Of a stretch of 64,000 nucleotides of DNA, positions 1-8,262 are shown in pieces. The notes below the pieces were generated by a model. The model was not told the origin of the DNA. It ran no database searches and saw only the letters and a program-made list of their open reading frames with translations. The position numbers and the translations under genes were made by a program. This stretch comes from Streptomyces typhae (GTDB taxonomy: Bacteria; Actinomycetota; Actinomycetes; Streptomycetales; Streptomycetaceae): contig NZ_WPNZ01000023.1 of the NCBI RefSeq assembly GCF_009755605.1, forward strand, positions 1-64,000, written 5' to 3'. Numbering within the stretch: position 1 is the stretch's first letter; each line of letters opens with the position of its first letter.

Positions 1-104
1 TCGACCAGCTGGCCGCCCTGATCAAGACCCGGCTCAAAAAGATGCAGTACCGGCCCGGCCTCATCCGCGGCTACATCGACAAGACCGGACTCACACCCCC
101 GTAA
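1..104 (+). pseudogene. C-terminal tail of an IS630-type transposase (partial)
   Basis: The last 33 codons of a gene entering from outside the window, read in the frame ending at TAA 102-104. The tail contains LIKTRLKKMQYRPGLIRGYI followed by DKTGLTPP. From memory this resembles the C-terminus of Streptomyces IS630-family transposases (MQYRP...G...TGL). The catalytic DDE domain lies upstream of the window, so the assignment rests on the tail alone. The IS appears to end about 20 bases past the stop, next to a CTAG at 124-127. IS630 elements usually target TA/CTAG-type sites, so this looks like the right-hand junction of an insertion into the tniA-like gene that follows. Confidence 0.5.
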
Positions 105-120
105 CCCTCGCCATTAATGA

Positions 121-363
121 TCTCTAGCCGAGCGGCGCATGGCCCTGCGGCTCTCGCGTGAGCAGGCTGCCATCGAACTGCCAGACACCGAGGAACAGGT
201 CCTCTCGCTCCCTTCTGTCCGCAAGGCTCTGGGCGAGGAGACGGCCTCTTCCCGCGGAGAGCCGGAGGTGGCCGCGGCGCCCGAAATGGGCGATGACGAC
301 GAGGCCGACCTGGAAGACCTCGGCGAGGACGACTTCTACGCCGACGCCCTGGAGGATGCGTGA
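121..363 (+). pseudogene. tniA: 3' remnant of a TniA/TnsB-like transposase gene, cut by an IS
   Basis: About 80 codons are open from 121 after an in-frame TGA at 118-120. An ATG at 139 could give a 74-residue protein, but the coding-like reading (LAERRMALRLSREQAAIELP) runs through that ATG, which suggests the tail of a longer protein. The end is very acidic (DDDEADLEDLGEDDFYADAL). The stop overlaps the tniB GTG (GTGA at 360-363), the expected tniA-tniB arrangement. The reading is that an IS630-type insertion removed the DDE catalytic part. Alternatively it is a small free-standing acidic protein. The tniA assignment is inferred from context and a remembered similarity. Confidence 0.5.
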
Positions 364-1481
364 TCGGCACCACCAGCCTGCCGAGCATGGGCAACCTGGC
401 ACTGTGCCGGAAAGAGGACTTCAGAGCATTCGCCGATGCCCCACGCCGAAGCCAACCCGAGCTGCTGACACGCGCCGAGCTGAAGAAGCTCAGCCCCGAG
501 GCGAGAGCTGAATACAACCGTCGGCGACGGGAATGGCATGCCAACCTCGGCCCGATCAAGACTCCTCAACTGTCCGCCTTGCACGAGGACTTGTGGGACA
601 TCGTCGACAGCAACCTCCAGGACGGAGACAAGGCCAAGGGCGCCGTCGCCGTCGATGCTTTTCCCGGTTTGGGCAAGACCACCTCGGTCCTCGCGTTCAC
701 CCGGGAATTCCACCGCAGAGAGATTGCCGAGGAAGGGGAGTTCACCGCCCAGGGCAATGAGCGATGGCCGGTCTGCCGGGTCGGGCTCACCGGCAACACC
801 GGCATGAAGGACCTGAACCGGGCCCTGCTGGAGTTCTTCGGGCACCCTGGCCGCCACCGCGGCACCACAGCCCAGCTTGGCCAGCAGGCTCTGGACTGCG
901 TGTTGTCCTGTGAGGTCCGTCTGCTGGTGCTGGATGACCTGCATTTTCTGAAATGGCGCAAGACCAGCGGCATCGAGGTCAGCAACCATCTCAAGTGGAT
1001 CGCCAACGAGTTCCCCGTTACTTTGCTGAAAGTCGGGGTCGGGCTCGCTGAGAAGGGATTGTTCAGCGAAGGGGACACCGGCGGCGACACCACCTTGGCT
1101 CAGACAGGCCGCCGAACCACGCGGCTGGACATGCCGCCCTTCACAATCACCAAAGAGAACGGTCGCCGCGAATGGCGGCAAATGCTCCTGGCTCTCGAAA
1201 AGCGCATCGTCCTTGCCGACAAACACCCCGGCATGCTCGCGGACGACCTGTCCGACTACCTCTTCGCACGCAGCACCGGCCATATCGGCTCGCTGATGAC
1301 ACTGGTCAACCGTGGCTGCCAGCGAGCCATCCGCAGCGGCACCGAACGCCTCGACCGTGACCTGCTCGATCGGGTGAAGAACGACGAGGCGTCCGAGGCT
1401 GCCCGCAGAGAACTCGAAGCCGCGTTGGGACGAGGGAAGCTGACCAGCCGACCCGGCGCCAACCGGCGGAAGGCTGCATGA
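360..1481 (+). CDS. tniB: TniB/TnsC-like AAA+ transposition ATPase
   Basis: A 373-residue AAA+ ATPase of the TniB/TnsC type. These proteins select and mark target DNA and activate the DDE transposase. The Walker A motif is FPGLGKTT (residues 101-108) and the Walker B motif is LLVLDDLHF (188-196). The C-terminal part contains an ARSTGHIGSLMTLVNRG segment typical of the sensor/lid region. It starts at GTG 360, overlapping the tniA remnant stop, and its own TGA overlaps the tniQ ATG at 1478, so the module looks translationally coupled. All visible motifs are intact. Without an active TniA partner the element probably cannot move by itself unless a related transposase acts in trans. Confidence 0.85.
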   Translation: MIGTTSLPSMGNLALCRKEDFRAFADAPRRSQPELLTRAELKKLSPEARAEYNRRRREWHANLGPIKTPQLSALHEDLWDIVDSNLQDGDKAKGAVAVDAFPGLGKTTSVLAFTREFHRREIAEEGEFTAQGNERWPVCRVGLTGNTGMKDLNRALLEFFGHPGRHRGTTAQLGQQALDCVLSCEVRLLVLDDLHFLKWRKTSGIEVSNHLKWIANEFPVTLLKVGVGLAEKGLFSEGDTGGDTTLAQTGRRTTRLDMPPFTITKENGRREWRQMLLALEKRIVLADKHPGMLADDLSDYLFARSTGHIGSLMTLVNRGCQRAIRSGTERLDRDLLDRVKNDEASEAARRELEAALGRGKLTSRPGANRRKAA

Positions 1482-4204
1482 GGCCCCGCATTCGAACCCT
1501 CCCACTGCGAGTGCAACCCCTTCCCGGAGAGGCGTTCGACTCCTGGCTGGAGACATCGGCGGTTCGCCATCACGCCACCTTGGGCGAGATTCAGCGGCAC
1601 CTCGGATTTCCCTCCCGCAGTGGCGCTGGTGACCGCACCCGGGGCATCCCTCCGGACTGGACGATCGCACTGCCTGCCCCAGAAGCCGCAGCCGTCGCCC
1701 ACGCGAGCGGACTGCCCTTGGGAAAGGTCATGAGCATGACGCTGGCCCACTACGACGGTCGGGCCCTACACATCACCGCCGATGGCCTGCACGTCAAACG
1801 CGGAAGGCTCTGGGGCCGCTCCGGCTCCCGGTTCTGTCCGGACTGCCTGGCCGCATCCACCGGCCGCTGGCAGCCAACCTGGCGCTTGGGCTGGACCTTC
1901 GCCTGTCCCACCCACCGCTGCCTCCTGGCGGACTGCTGTCCGAACTGCGGACGCATCCAGAGACTTCAGCCCCGCTCCGGCAAGCTTGTCCCCCGACCTG
2001 GGTTCTGCGGAAACCCGCCGGCCCGCACGGACGGCCCTCCATCGGCCGGCTGCGGCTTCGATCTGACCCAAACCCCTACTTTTCGCCTGCCGGAAGGACA
2101 TCCGGCCCTGCTCGCTCAGGACCGGGTGTTAGTGATCATCGATAGCGGAACGGCGTCGTTCGGCCCTTATGCGGCACATCCTCAGCCAGCACGAACCGCC
2201 CTGAATGACATCCGTGCCATCAGCGGTCGCGTCCTGGCAGCTTTGCCTCCTCACTCCCTCGTCGACCTGGCCCCGCCGGACCTCGCCGAACGGCACCTCG
2301 TCCCCGAGCCCGGCTGTCATCTCGCACACCGAGCCGCAGTCCGCCCTGGCTACATGTCGCCAGCGCGGGCAGTGAGTACTGCGGCTGCCGTGACGTTCAC
2401 GTTGAGCGTCCTCGCTCACCGCGACATCCACCGCAGCGGGAGCGCGATGCGCGAACTGCTGTTGGCAATGCATCCGGATCTTCACCAAGTCACGGCCACT
2501 AGCATCGACAGCTGGGGACGCGGCCTGAGCCCTGTTCTCAAGGCCGTGCACCTAGCCGCGCTTGCCCCGTCCTTCACGCCTCTGGAACAGCTCCGGTTCC
2601 GCACGATCACAGCCCTGCCCAGCTGTCCCAGCACCGCAAGCCGGGCAGGCGGCCAGCGAGCCCGGAAGATCCCGAGCACGTTCTGGCCCTCCTGGGCCAT
2701 GCGCTTCAGTGCCTCACCGGAGGGCTTCCACAACGTCCTTCCTATGGCCTTGTCCGCCTCACTGCTGGTGATCAACAGCTGGGTCCGGCTCGACGCCGCC
2801 GCCGAACTCCTCGGCTCCCATACCGACGGCCCTGCCGTCGGCCGCATCCAGCACAAACTGGGCCAGGACCCGCGCTGGCCTGACGTTCAGACCGCCTTGA
2901 TCCGACTGACCAACTACCTCGACGCGCACGACATTCCCATCGACTACTCCAGGCGTCGCCGCTTGGACTACACCTGCCTGCTGCCGCACGAGCGCTGGCT
3001 GGAGATCTGCCGGTCCATCGGCACCCAGCCCGGAAACGGACGGCGCGAGTGGGTCGTCCGCCGCCGTCTGTTCCAACGCATCAGCGGCCTGCCAGCGCAA
3101 GCCTCCCCAGGGTTCGACGAGGACGAAGAAGCACACTTCCGCGTCGAGGCCGCACGATTCCCCGTCTTCCTGACACCCGAGCTTGCGGAAGCGCTGAACG
3201 ACGAGGCCCGCGCGTTCCTCCTTGCCCAGCACATCCGGAACGAACCGGTGGTCTGGCAGCCACCCGCTCGCCTACTCGATGGACTCGACTTGCCCGGACC
3301 CGACCCCACCACCATCGACATCCCACACCTGCACTGTCTGATCCGTCAGGGCAAGCATCCCGTTCGACGGACAGCTCAGACCCTCGGCACCAGCACCCCC
3401 GTGGTCCGAGGCATTCTGGAGGAGAACCCCGCTCCTGCCGCCGCTCTGACCGAGGCCGCCGCGAGATCAACAGGCCGCGTTCGTTACGCGGCTCGACAAC
3501 AGCTGTCGAGAAGTGACTTCGACCGCCTCTACCAGAGTGAACATCTCTCACTCGCCCGGATTGCAGAACTCACTGGCATCTCCCGCACGGTTCTGACCCC
3601 GCTCGCACACGAATACGGCATCCCGCTGCGTGATGGACCGCAGGACTATACGCGCCGAGGGACCGTCGAGCGCGACTGGCTGCACGAGCAATACGTCGTT
3701 CGTCGCCGGACCCTTGCTGATCTCGCCCGGGAGAGGGGCATGAGTCACGCGCACATGGAGCGGTGGGCACACAGACATAACATCCCGATCAGGCCCCGCG
3801 GCGGAGTGAGTCACGACTCGGCTCTTCGCTTGGCCGAACAAGCTGACCACGCACCTGCGATTCTGCGCAAGGCCCTTACCAGCCCCTATGCATGGCAGCG
3901 GCTGGAACGCTTCGCGGCAGCGGCTCCACACCCGAGCCTCTATCAAGCCGCCCGAGTTCGCCGCATCACACCCGCGGCACTGATGAAGCAGATTCAGCGG
4001 CTTGAGAACGACCTCGGCCAACAACTACTCGAGCGGGCTGAGCGCGGACACCCCATGAAGCTGACGGCCTTCGGCCAGAAGGTCGCCGCAGCTGCCCGCG
4101 AAGCCCTTGCTGATCCCGACCAAAATTGCTTTGCCCAGGCCGGTGAGGGGTTGCTACCTTCACGCCAGCGCGAGAGGCGCGTGATCACGGGAGAGGGAGG
4201 TTGA
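1478..4204 (+). CDS. tniQ: TniQ-family target-selection protein with C-terminal LysR-like HTH
   Basis: A 908-residue TniQ/TnsD-type protein. The N-terminus (LPLRVQPLPGEAFDSWLE) is the usual TniQ opening. Zinc ligands cluster at about residues 120-157 (FCPDC, ACPTHRC, CCPNCG). Further on are HTH-like segments (LSLARIAELTGISRTVL and a second around LADLARERGMSHAHMERW). At about residues 815-875 there is a segment like a LysR winged helix (SLYQAARVRRITPAALMKQI, then RLENDLGQQLLER). TniQ proteins connect a DNA target to the TniB ATPase, so the extra HTHs may decide the insertion site. In-frame TTA at 2129-2131 (codon 218) would tie translation to the bldA tRNA in Streptomyces. The ATGA overlap with tniB supports the start. 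Confidence 0.85.
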   Translation: MRPRIRTLPLRVQPLPGEAFDSWLETSAVRHHATLGEIQRHLGFPSRSGAGDRTRGIPPDWTIALPAPEAAAVAHASGLPLGKVMSMTLAHYDGRALHITADGLHVKRGRLWGRSGSRFCPDCLAASTGRWQPTWRLGWTFACPTHRCLLADCCPNCGRIQRLQPRSGKLVPRPGFCGNPPARTDGPPSAGCGFDLTQTPTFRLPEGHPALLAQDRVLVIIDSGTASFGPYAAHPQPARTALNDIRAISGRVLAALPPHSLVDLAPPDLAERHLVPEPGCHLAHRAAVRPGYMSPARAVSTAAAVTFTLSVLAHRDIHRSGSAMRELLLAMHPDLHQVTATSIDSWGRGLSPVLKAVHLAALAPSFTPLEQLRFRTITALPSCPSTASRAGGQRARKIPSTFWPSWAMRFSASPEGFHNVLPMALSASLLVINSWVRLDAAAELLGSHTDGPAVGRIQHKLGQDPRWPDVQTALIRLTNYLDAHDIPIDYSRRRRLDYTCLLPHERWLEICRSIGTQPGNGRREWVVRRRLFQRISGLPAQASPGFDEDEEAHFRVEAARFPVFLTPELAEALNDEARAFLLAQHIRNEPVVWQPPARLLDGLDLPGPDPTTIDIPHLHCLIRQGKHPVRRTAQTLGTSTPVVRGILEENPAPAAALTEAAARSTGRVRYAARQQLSRSDFDRLYQSEHLSLARIAELTGISRTVLTPLAHEYGIPLRDGPQDYTRRGTVERDWLHEQYVVRRRTLADLARERGMSHAHMERWAHRHNIPIRPRGGVSHDSALRLAEQADHAPAILRKALTSPYAWQRLERFAAAAPHPSLYQAARVRRITPAALMKQIQRLENDLGQQLLERAERGHPMKLTAFGQKVAAAAREALADPDQNCFAQAGEGLLPSRQRERRVITGEGG

Positions 4205-4311
4205 TGAATATGGCTGCTGTCGGCCGTCTTCAGCGTGCCCTTTTCCGGCCCGCGCGTTAGCAGAGTGCGGAGGTCGCTGGAGCTTTTCCACGGCCTCCCT
4301 CCCCCGGGGAA

Positions 4312-4875
4312 TCACTCGTGCTGGATTAGGAATGCCTCATAGATGTCCATGATCAAGTCCGAGGGATCTTCGCCTCGATCCTTCATATCCAGCATCTCGC
4401 CTAGGTCGGCTTTAGTGATGAAGAGGATCGCCTTTTTGTCATCGCTGAATATCGAGTTTCGGCGAATATGTGCCGACTTACTCGGCTCAACATTCGTGCA
4501 AAGTAAGGCAAGCCGACCCCAGGGTCGGCGCAGATAATTGGCAGTCTGATCGACTTCTTCCCGCCCGATCCCTGTCTTGTCGTAGTTCTTGAACTCCACT
4601 GCGATCATCCGAGCCTCAAGGTCCTGCCGGAAAATTCCCCAGTTGCTCGACGGGTCGAGGTGTCGGTTGGGGAAGACGGCGTCCCGGCGTTCCACATTGG
4701 AGTAGGTGTGCGCCTGGGGGGTAGGCGGCCTGAGCGGCGGGACGAAAAGGTAGCTGAGTGCGTCGAGCGCGACCTCCTCGAATCTCTTCCACCCGGATGC
4801 CCCCGCCGGGCACGAGTCAAGGTCTGCACGCAGTTGTGCAGCTGTCAGTGCGGCTTGGGTGGTCATCCCCCTCAC
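4312..4875 (-). CDS. PD-(D/E)XK restriction-type endonuclease, probable defence cargo
   Basis: A 187-residue protein with a restriction-endonuclease-like core. E34 lies in an RFEEVAL helix, D65 in VERRDAVFPN, and the E94-x-K96 pair in IAVEFKNYDK, followed by an EEVDQTANYL helix. This order (helix Glu, Asp, ExK) fits a PD-(D/E)XK nuclease domain. The GTG at 4875 overlaps the stop of the upstream gene (GTGA), indicating coupled translation. ATG 4866 is an alternative start. It sits between tniQ and the transposon right end, where Tn7-like elements carry cargo. No methyltransferase is nearby, so a classical restriction-modification pair is unlikely. Function in phage or plasmid defence is inferred. 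Confidence 0.65.
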   Translation of the reverse strand: MRGMTTQAALTAAQLRADLDSCPAGASGWKRFEEVALDALSYLFVPPLRPPTPQAHTYSNVERRDAVFPNRHLDPSSNWGIFRQDLEARMIAVEFKNYDKTGIGREEVDQTANYLRRPWGRLALLCTNVEPSKSAHIRRNSIFSDDKKAILFITKADLGEMLDMKDRGEDPSDLIMDIYEAFLIQHE

Positions 4876-5732
4876 CGGCCTCGTTCGTGGTGTGATCGCC
4901 CGTACTTGCGCACCAGGTCAGGATGTTTGAGTAGGAGGTACTTGACCTGGGTGCCGTCCAAGACGCGGATCTCAGGGGACTCCGGGAGTGAGGCAAGGTC
5001 CGTAAGTGTGCGCTTTGCCACTGAGGTGAGCTGACCGTTCGTCACAATCATGACGGCTCGGCCACCTCCTGCCCTGGCGACCTTCTGTGCAATTTCGTGC
5101 ACGGCTGCCACCGACACACGTGAGTGTCGATACGCCTTGACCTGCACGACGTACTCGATCGGCGGCGTGTTGTCGGTTCCGGGGGTCCTCGCTAAGAAAT
5201 CGTATCCACGGTCTCCCGATCTGCTGAACGCGATGACGTCGAAGCCCTCACTGCGGAGAAGATCCTCTACCAAATTCTCGAAATCCGCCGACCGGAGGTC
5301 CAGGAGGTCAATCGCCCTCCCTTTTTCGATTCTCTGTGTGAGTTCACCGATCGACGCCTCGCCGTGCGCCATGGTCACCCCGGCTCGCCCCCTCAGCGGT
5401 TGGGGCACTGACCCTGACCCGAGAATCACTGGGATGACATCGACACCCCGCTGATCCATGCTGCTGTCGAGACTGCGCAGTTGCTCATCACTCGGAGGCA
5501 CGTTCGGAGAGATCAGAAGGAGTAGTGAGTCAGCGCCTTTGAGGCTCAAAAGGAGTCCCGCCTGCTTATTCTCTCCTAGAGCCGTCGCTTGCTCTCCCCG
5601 CCCTACGTATTGCTCCATTCTCCGCACAGCGAAGCCGTGCCGGGCCAGACCGGAAACGATCTCCTTGGCCCAAGGCCGATCGGGCGACAAGTGCCACATC
5701 AACACGGAGTGTGACCCGCTCTCGTGTGCCAT
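4872..5732 (-). CDS. TIR-like domain fused to Mrr-type restriction nuclease
   Basis: A 286-residue two-domain protein. Residues about 9-135 look like a TIR-type fold, with a strand-helix start (SVLMWHLSPDRPWAKEIVSG), a GADSLLLLISPNVPPSDEQL segment and VDVIPVILG, as in prokaryotic TIR proteins. Residues about 145-245 are an Mrr-like nuclease: FENLVEDLLRSEGFDV, GDRGYDF (D178) and VVQVKAY (Q197, K199). ATG 5732 is chosen because GGAGGA stands six bases before it. The frame is open to 5942 but without a good ribosome site. It is coupled to the next nuclease gene. The pairing suggests a sensing or signalling domain controlling DNA cleavage, a plausible phage-defence design. The TIR call is the weaker part. 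Confidence 0.65.
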   Translation of the reverse strand: MAHESGSHSVLMWHLSPDRPWAKEIVSGLARHGFAVRRMEQYVGRGEQATALGENKQAGLLLSLKGADSLLLLISPNVPPSDEQLRSLDSSMDQRGVDVIPVILGSGSVPQPLRGRAGVTMAHGEASIGELTQRIEKGRAIDLLDLRSADFENLVEDLLRSEGFDVIAFSRSGDRGYDFLARTPGTDNTPPIEYVVQVKAYRHSRVSVAAVHEIAQKVARAGGGRAVMIVTNGQLTSVAKRTLTDLASLPESPEIRVLDGTQVKYLLLKHPDLVRKYGRSHHERGR

Positions 5733-6202
5733 GGCGTCCTCCATTCGCGGTTCGTGCCAACGCTCACTCCCCTTCGAGCGGCGCCCCTTGGTGGGCCCTT
5801 CACTGTAGGACTCCACACGGTGGCCAGAGCGATGGATCGTCATCGGGCGGTCGGTAGCCGCAGCAACGTCATGCTGGTGGTGGCCGGCCGTGCTGCGGGG
5901 AAAGCCCGGCAAGACTGGCTGCGGAGCCGCGGGCAGAGCCATTTTTCAGCGAGTCCCAACGCTGACCAACGGAGACGGAGTCCGGGAGCCTGGAGCCGCG
6001 GGGATGTCAGTCTGAGCCGCTGCTCAAGTGCTGGCGCCGCAGGGCTGTCGGGTTGTGCTCAACTACCGCAATGTCCCAGGTCGGAGTGCTCAGCTGCCTC
6101 GGATTCCTACAGGGAAGGTGCGTGAGTGGGTGGAAGGATGGCTGCCGATGCAGGTTCGTGACGCCCCAGACGCGGTGGATCTGGCTGGACAGTCTGAGGA
6201 AA
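5733..6202. other. Gene-poor stretch before the transposon right end
   Basis: No convincing gene. The last part (from about 6115) is similar to 9344-9390, where the frame reads KVREWMERTAADAG. Here the matching frame reads KVREWVEGWLPMQ. It is therefore probably the decayed 3' end of a gene normally found beside this type of right end. Confidence 0.5.
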
Positions 6203-6304
6203 TGACGCCGATCTGAGACAGCCGCCAGCCGACACGTCGTGAGACTGGGGGGGGAACGTCCAGATCATAGCGTCGGTGCATGACACCGAAAGTGAGAACC
6301 TACA
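6203..6304. repeat. Right end of the Tn7-like element with three transposase-site repeats
   Basis: Three copies of a motif of the form TGACAC-N4/5-TGAGAC are spaced along the end: 6203-6219 (TGACGCCGATCTGAGAC), 6230-6245 (CGACACGTCGTGAGAC), and the terminal copy 6281-6304, which begins TGACACCGAAAG and ends GAGAACCTACA. Multiple short repeats in one orientation with a terminal ACA are what TnsB/TniA-bound ends look like. The block is repeated almost unchanged at 9428-9528. Confidence 0.7.
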
Positions 6305-6308
6305 TGCG

Positions 6309-6384
6309 TGTAGGTTCTCAAATTCCGTGTCATTTTCTCAGTCGCCATGTCATGTGACTGGCCGATCTGACACGGGATTGAGAA
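6309..6384. repeat. Left end of a second Tn7-like element
   Basis: Starts TGTAGGTTCTCAAATTCCG and finishes its first repeat at 6332 (GTGTCA). It is the inverted counterpart of the terminal right-end repeat at 6281-6304 and stands only four bases (TGCG) from it. A second copy lies at 6335-6352 (TTCTCA...CATGTCA). A third, in opposite orientation, lies at 6368-6384 (TGACACGGGATTGAGAA). Confidence 0.7.
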
Positions 6385-6501
6385 TCGCTGGCCAATCCCA
6401 TCACTCGTCAGCGGATCGAACGCGAACACGTCCAACCGAAGGTGCTCAAGGCCATTCGAAAGATGCAGGACAACACGATGTCCTGAGGCACAGCGTGATC
6501 A

Positions 6502-6816
6502 CTACGGGTCGCAAATGCGCCGAAACACCCCGTTGTGCCGGCCCAGGACGACGGAGTAGTCACTTTCGTTCTCCGGGTATCGCTTCGACTCCGGCAGACT
6601 GTGGAAGCGGACCCAGAAATTCCTGTAGGGCTCGCGGGGCTTGTAACCGACCGGCGGGCAGCCGGGCCAGCGTTGCTGCCACAGATCCGTCAGAAGCACC
6701 CGCACATCTCCAGTCAGTGGAGCCGCGACTGGCTCCCCAAGCAGGGGGAGGCCGAGTAGGCGGGAGAGAGCGCGGTCAGCGGATTGCTGCTTTTCTACGC
6801 TGGTGCCCACGTTCAC
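6502..6816 (-). pseudogene. DUF3885-like protein, apparently truncated
   Basis: A 104-residue reading from GTG 6816, which overlaps the stop of the upstream gene (GTGA). The middle contains LWQQRWPGCPPVGY and FWVRFHSLPESKRYPENESD, which I recall as typical of DUF3885 proteins. These are usually longer, and here the frame stops shortly after VLGRHNGVFRRI, about 190 bases from the element end. The gene therefore seems cut short at its 3' side. Function of the family is unknown. Confidence 0.5.
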
Positions 6817-8063
6817 TCGTTGGGGGACTCCGTTGCCAGCGGGATGCCGCACCGCGGGCAGCCGTTCGTGTGGTCGTCCCGGCAGACGTAGCCGATGGCA
6901 CCATCCACGCACCATTCGGCGGCCTCCTCGGACAGCAGGTCGGGCCCGGCATGGAGCAGCCGACGAAATTCCGTGGTGTCCGCAATGTCGGCCGGGCGGT
7001 TGGTGAACCACTCGTCGAACCAAGGCTCGTCCCGGTGCATGCGCCAATGCGCATTCTCCCGGTCGTCGACAGCCGTAAGGAACCGATCGACGATCCGCCC
7101 CCAACTCGGTGCGCCGAACCAGCTGTTGTCGAACGCACAGAAGAATTTGATCAGGGTTCGCAGGCCGAACTTCTTCTCGCGAAGGCAGTACGTTCGCCCC
7201 CAAGCGATCGCGTCCTGTGCCATCTCCGCGAGTTCTTCGCGCGGATCAACCTCGTGTGCCGGGTCGTCAGGGTTGTGGCAGGCCAGCCCGAGCTCGAGAA
7301 CAGACTGCCCGGTCGGTAGAACCCGGGACGGGTTGACGATCGCGAGACCGAGACCGATCCAGTCGACATGGTCGAACGACAGCATCGAGCGCACGAGCCG
7401 GGTGGTTGCCGTGTTGATCCGCATCATTGTGCCGTCGTGGAGTTGACTCTTCCCGGCATGCCAGTTCTCGACGGGTGTGTTGCGCCACACGGCGAGCGTG
7501 ATGCGGGTGGCAGCGAGCCACAGCAGGGCGTCGTCGTCGAGGTGCCCGAACCGCTTGGCACACTCCTGGGCCCCGTAGGTGATCAACTCTTCCGGTTTCG
7601 GCCACCTGTGGCTGTCGGGCCCTTCAGGCCCTTCAGACGCGTACTCGTAGTCGTCGGCGTACTCGTCGAGGATCGCGCTCAACTCGGCTGCGCTGTAAGC
7701 CTCGCTGTACTCGGAGCTGTCCGGCTCCTCGACGGTGTACATGTCGTGGTCCCAGGAGACGTACACGTCGCCCCAGAGCACGACGTCATCGCACTCGCTG
7801 GCGTTGTCTGTCACAACCGGCCTGATGGTGATCGGGGCAGTACGCCCGTCGGTTCGCTCGCTGTCCTTCTCGGAGGCCCATGCGGTGATGACCCCGAGCG
7901 GCTTCGGAAGGAGAGGACCGACCTCGGTGATGCTGAACGGCTCGTCGTCGTCATCGGTGTCGAACCGGCTGTTGACGAACGCGACCGCCTCGGAGGGCGT
8001 GCTGACGATGGACTGGCTACCACTCTCGTTGTCAACTACGCGCCACAACGCCCTGTTCTTCAC
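6813..8063 (-). CDS. Acidic hypothetical protein with C-terminal zinc-ribbon-like Cys motif
   Basis: A 416-residue protein I do not recognise. The start is GTG 8063 because GGAGAG lies just upstream. The frame is open to 8090. The first half is very acidic (for example DTDDDDEPFSITEV and EYADDYEYASEG). The second half is richer in Trp and His, and a Cys cluster near the end (YVCRDDHTNGCPRCGIP) could bind zinc. It is the largest gene of the second element and overlaps the DUF3885-like frame by four bases, suggesting joint translation. No signal peptide or membrane segment is seen. Confidence 0.65.
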   Translation of the reverse strand: MKNRALWRVVDNESGSQSIVSTPSEAVAFVNSRFDTDDDDEPFSITEVGPLLPKPLGVITAWASEKDSERTDGRTAPITIRPVVTDNASECDDVVLWGDVYVSWDHDMYTVEEPDSSEYSEAYSAAELSAILDEYADDYEYASEGPEGPDSHRWPKPEELITYGAQECAKRFGHLDDDALLWLAATRITLAVWRNTPVENWHAGKSQLHDGTMMRINTATTRLVRSMLSFDHVDWIGLGLAIVNPSRVLPTGQSVLELGLACHNPDDPAHEVDPREELAEMAQDAIAWGRTYCLREKKFGLRTLIKFFCAFDNSWFGAPSWGRIVDRFLTAVDDRENAHWRMHRDEPWFDEWFTNRPADIADTTEFRRLLHAGPDLLSEEAAEWCVDGAIGYVCRDDHTNGCPRCGIPLATESPNE

Positions 8064-8262
8064 GGTGCTCTCCGATCGCGGTGAGTGCACCCGGGGCGGG
8101 TGCGATGCGCCGGGTCGCTCGGCACTGACACCAACTTATGGGCTGATCAACCCATCCGTAGCCCGAAGGTGCTTGTCGGCGATAACGTTCGGTACGTTCG
8201 CGTGCAACCTGCTTTTCGCGACCGCGGTGACACATCAGAGTCCAACGGCGCAGGAGGCGAAG

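Larger units (their letters stand above)
121..6304. mobile_element. Tn7/Tn5053-like element, right part (tniA remnant, tniB, tniQ, nuclease cargo)
   Basis: The tniA remnant, tniB and tniQ form one coupled transposition module. The two nuclease genes lie between tniQ and a right end that finishes in CCTACA at 6304. The terminal ACA agrees with the TGT...ACA ends of Mu/Tn7-type elements. The left end lies outside the window. The extent is inferred from the repeat at 9528, where the same end abuts core genes. Confidence 0.6.

Noticed and set aside
5733..5942. An N-terminal extension of the TIR-like/Mrr protein
   Set aside because: The frame is open but has no ribosome site, whereas GGAGGA stands before ATG 5732 and the domain begins right after it.
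6276..7319. A 347-codon plus-strand frame across the element junction
   Set aside because: It crosses the terminal repeats and lies opposite better-supported genes, with no ribosome site or family match.
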